A stretch of 7,523 nt of DNA from Paracoccaceae bacterium (GTDB taxonomy: Bacteria; Pseudomonadota; Alphaproteobacteria; Rhodobacterales; Rhodobacteraceae). Positions 1-6,037 of the stretch are shown here, piece after piece (within the stretch, counting starts at the first letter, position 1; every line of letters starts with the position of its first letter). Below the pieces are notes generated by a model. It had not been told where the DNA came from. It saw only the letters and a list, made by a program, of their open reading frames with translations, and made no database searches. Position numbers and translations under genes: made by a program. Location: positions 1 through 7,523 of the forward strand of contig DAOUQK010000177.1 of assembly GCA_030625695.1 (NCBI GenBank). The letters run 5' to 3'.

Positions 1-126
1 GACCGCCTGCCAGCCAAATGGACCACCGGGCTTTACCTGCCAGATTTTGCGCAAGCAGAAGATTTTTCCGTAAAGCTTAAAAGCGATCCATTTGATCGGT
101 TGTCGGGCGAGACACAAAACCAATAA
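1..126 (+). CDS. C-terminal end of an unrecognised protein (cut by window start)
   Basis: An open frame enters from the left edge and ends at a TAA at 124-126, giving 41 residues that begin DRLPAKWTTG and end GETQNQ. I do not recognise the family. The C-terminus of phosphoribosylanthranilate isomerase (trpF), which often precedes trpB in related bacteria, does not look like this, so the gene is probably not trpF. The tail has no membrane segment and is mixed polar and charged. It ends 78 bp before the chosen trpB start, on the same strand, so co-transcription with trpB is possible but unproven. That the frame is coding is supported only by its being open from the window edge and by codon use similar to its neighbours. 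Confidence 0.5.
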   Translation, partial: DRLPAKWTTGLYLPDFAQAEDFSVKLKSDPFDRLSGETQNQ

Positions 127-170
127 CTGTAACCTTAGGGCTGGCAATATACGCCCATGTCCAATATCCA

Positions 171-204
171 CGGGTGCGTTACTCATAACAGACAGGCGCA
201 CCCG
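171..204 (+). promoter_or_regulatory. Inverted repeat directly before the trpB start codon
   Basis: CGGGTGCG at 171-178 is perfectly complementary to CGCACCCG at 197-204, with an 18-nt loop between (179-196). The right arm ends on the base before the ATG at 205. The only Shine-Dalgarno-like bases (ACAGG, 192-196) lie at the end of the loop, next to the stem. In RNA this GC-rich 8-bp stem could place the start codon at the foot of a hairpin and so affect trpB translation. The repeat is seen in the sequence; the regulatory role is inferred. It could also be a chance repeat, or lie inside the coding region if the ATG at 157 is the true start. Confidence 0.4.
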
Positions 205-1449
205 ATGAACGACCTTTTCAACTCATTCATGTCCGGCCCCGATGAAAGTGGCCGGTTTGGCATTTTTGGCGGACGGTTTGTGTCCGAAACCCTGATGCCA
301 CTGATCCTCAGCCTTGAGGAAGAGTATGAAAAGGCCAAGACCGATCAGAGTTTCTGGGATCAGATGGATGATCTGTGGAAGAACTATGTGGGGCGACCCA
401 GCCCGCTTTATTACGCCGAACGTCTGACGCAACACCTTGGCGGGGCCAAGATTTACCTTAAACGTGACGAACTGAACCATACCGGCGCGCATAAGATTAA
501 CAACGTTCTGGGCCAGATCCTTTTGGCGCGGCGTATGGGCAAAACCCGGATCATCGCCGAAACCGGCGCTGGCCAACACGGCGTCGCCACCGCCACGGTC
601 TGCGCCAAGTTCGGGTTGAAATGTATCGTCTATATGGGCGCGCATGATGTTCAACGTCAGGCACCCAATGTGTTTCGTATGCGCCTTTTGGGGGCCGAAG
701 TGATCCCCGTCACCTCTGGGCGTGGTACTCTTAAGGACGCGATGAACGATGCCTTGCGCGATTGGGTGACCAACGTGCGCGACACGTTTTATTGCATCGG
801 CACGGTGGCCGGACCGCACCCTTATCCGGCGATGGTACGGGACTTTCAGTCGATCATCGGCAAAGAGGCCAAAGTGCAGATGATGGAGGCCGAAGGGCGT
901 TTGCCCGATACGCTGATTGCCGCCATTGGCGGTGGGTCCAACGCCATGGGCCTGTTTTTTCCGTTCCTTGACGACAAAGATGTCAACATCATCGGTGTTG
1001 AGGCCGGCGGTAAAGGCGTGAACGCCAAGATGGAACATTGCGCATCCCTGACCGGCGGTCGCCCCGGCGTTTTGCATGGCAACCGCACCTATCTGTTGCA
1101 AGATGATGACGGACAGATCCTGGAAGGCTATTCAATCTCGGCTGGTCTGGATTACCCTGGCATTGGCCCAGAGCATTCCTGGCTGCACGAAGTTGGCCGG
1201 GCGAAGTACGTCTCGATCACGGATATGGAAGCGCTGGAAGCGTTTCAACTAAGCTGTTCTTTGGAAGGTATAATTCCGGCCCTTGAACCGTCTCACGCAT
1301 TGGCGCATGTGATGAAAATTGCCCCCGAACTACCCGCCGATCATCTGATCTGCATGAATATGTGCGGGCGTGGCGACAAAGATATCTTTACCGTTGCCAA
1401 ACACCTTGGGTTCGATATGTCCGACACCGAAGGACGGCAAGCGGACTAA
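205..1449 (+). CDS. trpB: Tryptophan synthase beta chain TrpB
   Basis: TrpB is the PLP-dependent subunit that condenses indole with L-serine to give L-tryptophan, normally in a cytoplasmic alpha2-beta2 complex with TrpA. From the ATG at 205 it has 414 residues, a normal family length. The PLP lysine is K97 in HTGAHKINN, the catalytic glutamate is E119 in AETGAGQHG, and the PLP phosphate loop GGGSNA is at 242-247. CGRGDKD at 387-393 is the cofactor ring-binding motif. Each lies ten residues after its Salmonella counterpart. An in-frame ATG at 157 would add 16 residues (MSNIHGCVTHNRQAHP) that look non-homologous. The start MNDLFNSFMSGPDE matches what I remember of roseobacterial TrpB, so 205 is preferred, although its Shine-Dalgarno (ACAGG, 8 nt upstream) is weak. 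No trpA follows. An inverted repeat abuts the start codon. Confidence 0.97.
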   Translation: MNDLFNSFMSGPDESGRFGIFGGRFVSETLMPLILSLEEEYEKAKTDQSFWDQMDDLWKNYVGRPSPLYYAERLTQHLGGAKIYLKRDELNHTGAHKINNVLGQILLARRMGKTRIIAETGAGQHGVATATVCAKFGLKCIVYMGAHDVQRQAPNVFRMRLLGAEVIPVTSGRGTLKDAMNDALRDWVTNVRDTFYCIGTVAGPHPYPAMVRDFQSIIGKEAKVQMMEAEGRLPDTLIAAIGGGSNAMGLFFPFLDDKDVNIIGVEAGGKGVNAKMEHCASLTGGRPGVLHGNRTYLLQDDDGQILEGYSISAGLDYPGIGPEHSWLHEVGRAKYVSITDMEALEAFQLSCSLEGIIPALEPSHALAHVMKIAPELPADHLICMNMCGRGDKDIFTVAKHLGFDMSDTEGRQAD

Positions 1450-1565
1450 TATCCGCATTCTGTCGCCATCTGTAATGCCCTGAAAGACGCAGGCTGCACC
1501 ACGCGCGCAGGCCTCTAAACCCGAGTTTATACCTGATCGCCTAATGATTGACCTGTCAAAGATCC

Positions 1566-1626
1566 GTAGGGTGGGGTTTCACCCCACCATCCACCAGACG
1601 AGCGGCCGAGTGAAATCCCGCCCTAC
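1566..1626 (+). repeat. REP-like palindromic element with a 17-bp stem
   Basis: The left arm at 1566-1582 starts GTAGGGTGGGG and the right arm at 1610-1626 ends TCCCGCCCTAC. They pair over 17 positions, including two G-U wobbles (1572 with 1620, 1576 with 1616), around a 27-nt loop. Nested inside is a tight hairpin: GGTGGGGT (1570-1577), loop TTC, ACCCCACC (1581-1588). The outer arms are therefore two inverted copies of one unit, GTAGGG(T/C)GGG(G/A)TTTCAC, like the paired units of REP/BIME elements. I recall GTAGGGTGGGG-type palindromes as dispersed repeats in many proteobacteria, but only one copy lies in this window, so repetition is inferred. No T-run follows, so it is not a classical intrinsic terminator, though it could protect the trpB mRNA 3' end. 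Confidence 0.6.
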
Positions 1627-1659
1627 ACACGATAAAAAGATAAATTAGCAGTACCAGCG

Positions 1660-1844
1660 ATGCTGGCTTTGGTTGGAAGCGCCGCCCACGCCGCTGTCGT
1701 AACGCCAGTTCCGTTCGCCAAAAACGCACTGATTGCGGCACTGGCCGTTCGATTTCAGAAGGGACCGTCAAAGCGCAAACAAACGCGATTTACCGCAAGG
1801 TCGGCGTCAATGGGTGCGCGCAGCTGCTAAGTTTAGCGAAATAG
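1660..1844 (+). pseudogene. Decayed LuxR-type helix-turn-helix fragment
   Basis: Reading codons from 1743 to the TAG at 1842-1844 gives GRSISEGTVKAQTNAIYRK followed by VGVNGCAQLLSLAK. This matches the end of LuxR/NarL-type DNA-binding domains: a helix with (I/L)SEGTVKAH, then a recognition-helix tail IYRKLGV and RAQLLSLA. The roughly nine residues that normally sit between the GRS-like segment and ISEGTVK (NKEIAxxLG type) are missing, as if about 27 bp were deleted. Just upstream, a different frame from the ATG at 1660 reads MLALVGSAAHAAVVTP and then ALIAALA, which could be the preceding TP...ALA helix after a frameshift near 1743; that join is more speculative. No intact frame or start supports a working gene. 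It ends 6 bp before the convergent DUF2237 gene. Family membership rests on motif recognition alone. Confidence 0.5.
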
Positions 1845-1850
1845 GCACAT

Positions 1851-2228
1851 TCAGTGCATATGCGCGTTATTTTGTTGCAGAATTTCCAGCGATACAATCT
1901 CAAGCGCGCGTTGGTGGGTCGCTGCCAGATTAACCTTGGGGGCGCATCCCTCGTCATGTGCCTGAAGGAACCTTGCGGCACACAGGCACCACTGATCGCC
2001 CGCCTTCAATCCGTCAAACCCAAATTCCGGGCGCGGGGTGCTCAGATCATTGCCGACATATTTTGAATAGGCCAGAAATTCGGCTGTCATCACGGCGCAA
2101 ACCGTATGGCTACCCTGATCTTCGTCGCAAGTGTTGCAATGGCCATCGCGAAAGAACCCCGTAACCGGGTCGGTCGAACAGGGGGCAAGGGCGTCGCCCA
2201 GTACATTTACTGAATCATCTGGTTTCAT
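1851..2228 (-). CDS. DUF2237 family protein
   Basis: This is a small cytoplasmic protein of 125 residues, the usual size for the DUF2237 (COG3651) family, whose biochemical function is unknown to me. The family signature is clear: NVLG near the N-terminus, then PCSTDPVTGFFRDGHCNT, GSHTVCAVMTAEFL, and a WCLCAARF segment, then ATHQRALEIVSLEIL at the C-terminus. The recurring cysteines and histidines (CSTDP, GHCNTC, WCLC) could bind a metal, which is inference. The ATG at 2228 is preferred because GTAGG lies 9 nt upstream; a GTG at 2234 would add two residues but leave almost no room for a ribosome site. The gene starts 10 bp after the stop of the serine hydrolase on the same strand, so the two are probably co-transcribed, with the ribosome site overlapping the hydrolase stop codon. 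Confidence 0.88.
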   Translation of the reverse strand: MKPDDSVNVLGDALAPCSTDPVTGFFRDGHCNTCDEDQGSHTVCAVMTAEFLAYSKYVGNDLSTPRPEFGFDGLKAGDQWCLCAARFLQAHDEGCAPKVNLAATHQRALEIVSLEILQQNNAHMH

Positions 2229-2238
2229 AAACACTAAC

Positions 2239-3402
2239 CTACAGGCTTTCCGCGATTTTGCGGAACATTTCTATATTACCCCGGCTAACGCCCGGTTCCT
2301 TAAACAATTTATCCGCCCCGGTTGTGGTGATCAACACCCCCCGTACCTGGTCGAAATAGATGTTTTGCCCATAAATACCCTGCGCAAAAAACTCGCCCTC
2401 ATGGGCATCACGCGGCAACCACCACTGAAAGCCATAGCCGGTTTTGCCCGGCTCCGTCGGAGCAGAGGCCGCAGTGGATTCGGCAATCCAGTCACCCGGC
2501 ACCACTTGGGTTCCATTGTACACTCCGCCTTGCAGGATCATCTGGCCAAAACGGGCATAGTCCCTTGTGGTGAAATTCAATCCAGCCAGCACAAACGCCA
2601 CCCCGGCACCGTCTGTGACGTAAAAACCGTCCTGCTCTAACCCCAAAGGCGCGATGATCTTTTCCTCCATAAGTCCGGGAATATCACGACCCGTTGCACC
2701 GCGAACCACCATGCCAATCACATGGGTGTCGATGGAAACATACGACCATGTCTCACCCGGACTGGCAAAACTTTCGTCCAAATCGGCGGCAAAGTCATCC
2801 AAAGTCCCGCCCAGCGCAATCACCCGACCCATTCGGTTGATATCGGAATCGTAGTCCAGATAATCCTCGTCAAATGTCACGCCGCTGGCCATGTTCAGCA
2901 CGTTACGGATGCTGGCCCCGTCATACGCGCTGCCGATAAGTTTGGGCGCGAATTTGGTGACCGGATCGTCCAGCGACGCAATCACACCTTCGTCCATCAG
3001 CACCCCGAACAAAGCCGAAAGATAACTTTTGGCCATCGACCATGAAATACGCCGGTCATCCGCACCGGTGCCAAGGTAATAATCCTCAAACCGGACTTTT
3101 CCGCCCTGCATCACCAAAAGGGATGTGACTGAACGCGCCTTGATCCAATCCTGAACGTCCTCCGGCATGGTCCACGATTCGCCTTGCGGCAGGGCGCTGA
3201 TGTCGCCCGCCCCCCGCACGACAGGCGTATTCAAAAACGCCGCATCCATATTGGAAAAGTTCTGAACAATCTTTTCAGCCGAGAAAAGCGAGTTGACGGC
3301 CATCAGCCGCGTGATCTGTTCGCGCTTCCAGACCCCGACAACCACAGCGATAAGGATGACAATCAGCAACAGGCGGCCAAGCCATTTTCCGAACGTACGC
3401 AT
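2239..3402 (-). CDS. Membrane-anchored serine hydrolase, beta-lactamase (S12) family
   Basis: This 387-residue protein belongs to the class C beta-lactamase-like / 6-aminohexanoate-dimer hydrolase group (COG1680). Residues about 9-24 are one hydrophobic helix after a basic start (MRTFGKWLGR), with no signal-peptidase or lipobox cysteine site. It is therefore probably an N-terminal anchor with the enzyme in the periplasm. The catalytic S-x-x-K is SMAK at 122-125. The second motif is YVSIDTHV, with the general-base tyrosine at 221. QGIYGQN near 341-347 occupies the place of the third (KTG/HxG) motif. Tyr-x-Ser instead of Tyr-x-Asn is common in the esterase/amidase side of this fold, so resistance to beta-lactams should not be assumed. 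The substrate cannot be told from sequence. The start has AAGG 9 nt upstream. The gene lies 94 bp after the permease gene and 10 bp before DUF2237. Confidence 0.9.
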   Translation of the reverse strand: MRTFGKWLGRLLLIVILIAVVVGVWKREQITRLMAVNSLFSAEKIVQNFSNMDAAFLNTPVVRGAGDISALPQGESWTMPEDVQDWIKARSVTSLLVMQGGKVRFEDYYLGTGADDRRISWSMAKSYLSALFGVLMDEGVIASLDDPVTKFAPKLIGSAYDGASIRNVLNMASGVTFDEDYLDYDSDINRMGRVIALGGTLDDFAADLDESFASPGETWSYVSIDTHVIGMVVRGATGRDIPGLMEEKIIAPLGLEQDGFYVTDGAGVAFVLAGLNFTTRDYARFGQMILQGGVYNGTQVVPGDWIAESTAASAPTEPGKTGYGFQWWLPRDAHEGEFFAQGIYGQNIYFDQVRGVLITTTGADKLFKEPGVSRGNIEMFRKIAESL

Positions 3403-3496
3403 GTTTTATCGCCTTATTGTCAAAACCAGTTGCTCAAATTGGTAACGCCTGTACCCTTACACGCAAGCCTGTCGTGCCCACGGTTACGACACGTCA

Positions 3497-4435
3497 CTAA
3501 CTCTTGGGGTCACTGACCGCCCCCACCTTGCCGCGTTCCAACCCCAAATGGTGTTCGCGCCAGATCACCAGAATATTGCCCGCAATCACCAGGCCCGCAC
3601 CGATCAGCATGACCGCGGTTGGCAATTCCGAAAACCAGACATAACCAATCAGAATGGCGAACAACATCGAAGAGTAATCAATCGGGGCCAGCATCGACAC
3701 CGCTCCAAATCGGAACGAGGATGTCACCAGGATCTGCGCGACCCCACCCAGAATGCCCGAGAAGACCAACAAGGCGATCGTGCCAGGCGACGGGACAACC
3801 CAACCGAACGGCGCAGAAATCAATGACAGGACCGAGGCCGTAAGCGAGAAGTAAAACACAATGGCTGCGGTGTGTTCACCCTGAACCATTTGCCGGACAA
3901 ATATCTGTACAAACGCCCGTGCAACCGTCGCCACCAGAATAAACAAGGCCCCCAAAGTTGCCGTATCCTCTAATGATGCACCCGCCCCCAATCGCGGCCA
4001 CAGCATTATCAACACGCCAACCAACCCCAACAGAACGGCGGTTATCCGTACCATTCTGATACGCTCTCCCAGCACAACTGCCGCCAGAATCAGCGTGAAA
4101 ATCGGCGTGGCATAGCCAATCGCGGTGACTTCGGGCAGGGGCAGCATCCCCAACCCTGCAAAAGTCAGCCCCATGGCTGTTGTTCCAATAATTCCTCGGC
4201 GGAAATGCGCCATCGGCTTGCGGGTTATCAACCCCTGACGCAGCTGACCCCGCGCGGCCAGCCAGATCAGGATCACCGGGATGGCAAAGAACGAGCGGAA
4301 GAATACCGCCTCTCCGGGGGGCACCTCTGTGGAGGTAAATTTCACCAACGCCGCCATGAGTGAGAAGCAAAACACCGCTGACAATTTAAGGCCAATCGCC
4401 AAGCCAGGTTGATGCGATGTTAAGTATTTTGCCAT
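3497..4435 (-). CDS. EamA/DMT-type membrane permease
   Basis: This 312-residue inner-membrane protein has the drug/metabolite transporter layout: two EamA repeats, roughly residues 14-146 and 160-292, each with about five hydrophobic helices. Landmarks are FSLMAALVKF then EAVFFRSFFAIPVILIW in the first repeat, EVTAIGYATPIFTLILAAVVLGER closing it (split here: EVTAIGYATP, then the helix), and FGAVSMLAPIDY with a final GAGLVIAGNILV helix in the second. The C-terminal tail after about residue 293 is charged and cytoplasmic. DMT proteins export or import small metabolites, and the substrate cannot be read from this sequence. The ATG at 4435 has AGGG 7 nt upstream. The gene diverges from matB across a 92-bp spacer that probably carries promoters for both. 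It may also be the first gene of a leftward unit with the serine hydrolase and DUF2237. Confidence 0.92.
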   Translation of the reverse strand: MAKYLTSHQPGLAIGLKLSAVFCFSLMAALVKFTSTEVPPGEAVFFRSFFAIPVILIWLAARGQLRQGLITRKPMAHFRRGIIGTTAMGLTFAGLGMLPLPEVTAIGYATPIFTLILAAVVLGERIRMVRITAVLLGLVGVLIMLWPRLGAGASLEDTATLGALFILVATVARAFVQIFVRQMVQGEHTAAIVFYFSLTASVLSLISAPFGWVVPSPGTIALLVFSGILGGVAQILVTSSFRFGAVSMLAPIDYSSMLFAILIGYVWFSELPTAVMLIGAGLVIAGNILVIWREHHLGLERGKVGAVSDPKS

Positions 4436-4465
4436 TGCGCGACCCTGCGCCTTTGACGAACAAAG

Positions 4466-4479
4466 ATCAACGGGTTGAT
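4466..4479. promoter_or_regulatory. Candidate operator palindrome upstream of matB
   Basis: ATCAAC (4466-4471), spacer GG, GTTGAT (4474-4479) is a perfect 6+2+6 dyad. Beyond one mismatch on each side it continues for two more paired A/T positions (4463-4464 with 4481-4482). It lies 49 bp upstream of the matB start, between and partly overlapping the possible -35 and -10 elements, where a repressor would block transcription. It does not resemble the TTGTATACAA-type site I associate with the malonate regulator MatR. The binding protein is unknown. Confidence 0.35.
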
Positions 4480-4514
4480 TTTAGTCAGTCACCCGGCGCA
4501 GATAGAACCAAAGC

Positions 4515-4519
4515 AGGAG
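4515..4519 (+). promoter_or_regulatory. matB ribosome binding site
   Basis: AGGAG sits 8 nt before the ATG at 4528, an optimal match and spacing. It fixes the matB start there rather than at the ATG 37 codons upstream (4417), which has no such site and lies inside the divergent permease gene. Confidence 0.85.
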
Positions 4520-4527
4520 CAGTGCAG

Positions 4528-6030
4528 ATGTATGATACCAATTTTTTGATTTCACGCCTTAGTGCTGCCAGCGAAGGGCGTGGCGATGACCCCTTTGCGC
4601 AATTACCGGGGGGAAGGCATGTAACCTTTGGTGATTTGTTTGCCGGTGCCGAACGGATTGCAAATGCGCTGGTTTCTTCGGGTGTCGCGCCCGGAGACCG
4701 GGTAGCGGTGCAAGTGGCCAAAACCATCGAAGCGATTGAATTGTATCTGGGCACGGTGATGGCGGGTGCTGTGTTCCTGCCTTTGAACCCGGCTTATACC
4801 ACGCGGGAACTTTCATACTTTCTGGGCGATGCGACGCCTGCGCTGGTGGTTTGCGACCCTGCGCGACAAACCGAGATCACCGAAATTGCCGGGGCAATGC
4901 CGGTGTTGACCCTGAGCGCGGATGGGCAAGGATCACTGCGTGAACTGGCGGATGGACAACCGGGTTTTGAGGCCGTGGCGCGCGGCCCAAATGATCTTGC
5001 GGCGATTCTGTATACTTCGGGCACCACCGGGCGATCCAAGGGGGCGATGTTAAGCCACAACAATCTGGCCAGCAATTCCATTGCCTTGCGCGACTATTGG
5101 CACTTTACCGCGGACGACACATTGATCCACGCCTTGCCGATTTTTCACACGCACGGGCTGTTTGTAGCGACCAACGTGGCGTTGCTGGCGGGGGCACAGG
5201 TGGTATTTCTACCGGGGTTCGACGTGGATGCCATTTTGAATGCCATGCCCAAATCCACCGCCATGATGGGGGTGCCGACGTTCTACACAAGACTGTTGGC
5301 CGACGACCGGTTGACCGTTGAGAGGGCCGCAAACATGCGGCTGTTCATCTCGGGCTCGGCTCCATTGCTGGTAGACACGCATGAGGCATGGGAGGCCCGC
5401 ACCACCCATCGCATTCTGGAACGTTATGGCATGACCGAAACCAATATGAACACGTCGAACCCATATGATGGTGATCGCCGCGCCGGGACGGTTGGTTTGC
5501 CCCTGCCGGGGGTCGAGACACGGGTGATGGATGGCGGCGAGGTCGCACAGGGCGGAATTGGCGTGCTGCACGTGCGCGGCGACAATGTGTTTCAAGGCTA
5601 TTGGCAGATGCCCGAAAAGACCGCCGAAGAACTGTTGCCGGACGGGTGGTTCATCACCGGCGATTTGGCGCAGATCGACAAGGATGGGTATATCTCAATC
5701 GTTGGGCGGCAAAAGGACCTGATCATCACCGGCGGTTTCAACGTCTATCCAAAAGAGATCGAAGCACTGATCGACGATCTGCCCGGCGTTTTGGAAAGTG
5801 CGGTGATTGGTGTTGCCCACCCGGATTTTGGCGAAGCTGTGGTGGCGATTGTGGTGCCGGATGGGTCCGGCTTGGATATTGAAGCTATTCGCGTGGTACT
5901 AAACGGACAATTGGCGAACTTCAAACGGCCAAAACGGATGATTATGGTCGATGCACTGATCCGCAACACCATGGGAAAGGTGCAGAAAAAGGCGCTGCGC
6001 GAAGAATACGAAGACCTGTTTACAGGCTAA
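4528..6030 (+). CDS. matB: Malonyl-CoA synthetase MatB
   Basis: MatB is a cytoplasmic adenylate-forming enzyme that activates malonate (often methylmalonate too) with ATP and CoA to give malonyl-CoA. It has 500 residues, the normal length, and much of it reads like my recollection of Rhodopseudomonas palustris MatB. The ATP phosphate loop YTSGTTGRSKG is at 162-172, followed by LSHNNLASNS. MatB-type segments are HALPIFHTHGLF (201-212), MGVPTFYTRLL (247-257) and YGMTETNMNTSNPYDGD (300-316). WFITGDL is at 374-380, the hinge region GRQKDLIITGGFNVYPKEIE at 393-412, and the catalytic C-terminal lysine K484 in NTMGKVQKK. HTHG and NMNTSNPYDGD separate it from general fatty acyl-CoA ligases. No malonyl-CoA decarboxylase (matA/MLYCD) is adjacent, so the product may feed lipid synthesis or a decarboxylase encoded elsewhere. 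It converges on the alkB-like gene with a 7-bp gap. Confidence 0.94.
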   Translation: MYDTNFLISRLSAASEGRGDDPFAQLPGGRHVTFGDLFAGAERIANALVSSGVAPGDRVAVQVAKTIEAIELYLGTVMAGAVFLPLNPAYTTRELSYFLGDATPALVVCDPARQTEITEIAGAMPVLTLSADGQGSLRELADGQPGFEAVARGPNDLAAILYTSGTTGRSKGAMLSHNNLASNSIALRDYWHFTADDTLIHALPIFHTHGLFVATNVALLAGAQVVFLPGFDVDAILNAMPKSTAMMGVPTFYTRLLADDRLTVERAANMRLFISGSAPLLVDTHEAWEARTTHRILERYGMTETNMNTSNPYDGDRRAGTVGLPLPGVETRVMDGGEVAQGGIGVLHVRGDNVFQGYWQMPEKTAEELLPDGWFITGDLAQIDKDGYISIVGRQKDLIITGGFNVYPKEIEALIDDLPGVLESAVIGVAHPDFGEAVVAIVVPDGSGLDIEAIRVVLNGQLANFKRPKRMIMVDALIRNTMGKVQKKALREEYEDLFTG

Positions 6031-6037
6031 GCCATCG

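Larger units (their letters stand above)
1450..1850. other. 401-bp stretch without an intact gene
   Basis: This gap lies between the trpB stop and the end of the convergent DUF2237 gene. It holds two recognisable things, annotated separately: a REP-like palindrome (1566-1626) and a decayed LuxR-type fragment (about 1660-1844). The first 116 bases after trpB show only a short direct repeat of CGCAGGC and no convincing intrinsic terminator (no GC-rich hairpin followed by a T-run). The short open frames on both strands here resemble no protein I know. Confidence 0.6.
4436..4527. promoter_or_regulatory. Divergent promoter region of the permease and matB
   Basis: The two start codons face away from each other across 92 bp, so leftward and rightward promoters should both lie here or just inside the genes. 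A possible rightward -35 (TTGACG, 4453-4458) is visible, but the -10 at the matching distance (TGATTT, 4476-4481) is poor. The assignment is from gene arrangement more than from motifs. Confidence 0.45.

Noticed and set aside
157..204. Longer trpB reading from the ATG at 157
   Set aside because: The 16 extra residues do not resemble TrpB N-termini, and the nearest Shine-Dalgarno-like bases are too far upstream.
223..1101. Long minus-strand open frame opposite trpB
   Set aside because: It lies wholly antisense to a clear trpB gene and has no recognisable domain; such shadows are expected in GC-rich codon use.
1450..1518. Open 22-codon extension in the trpB frame after its TAA
   Set aside because: TrpB is already full length at the stop, and the extension matches nothing I recognise; 22 open codons in GC-rich DNA is unremarkable.
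1826..1837. Palindrome GCTAA-GT-TTAGC near the end of the LuxR remnant
   Set aside because: The stem is short with a 2-nt loop and no T-run; it is likely incidental.
2131..2640. Plus-strand open frame across the DUF2237 gene and the hydrolase end
   Set aside because: It is antisense to two genes with clear family signatures and its translation looks like noise.
3470..3491. Hairpin TGTCGT / ACGACA with a 10-nt loop between the permease and hydrolase genes
   Set aside because: The stem is only 6 bp and no T-run follows on either strand, so I do not call a terminator.
4417..4527. Extended matB start at 4417
   Set aside because: It would overlap the start of the divergent permease, lacks a ribosome site, and the added residues are not MatB-like.
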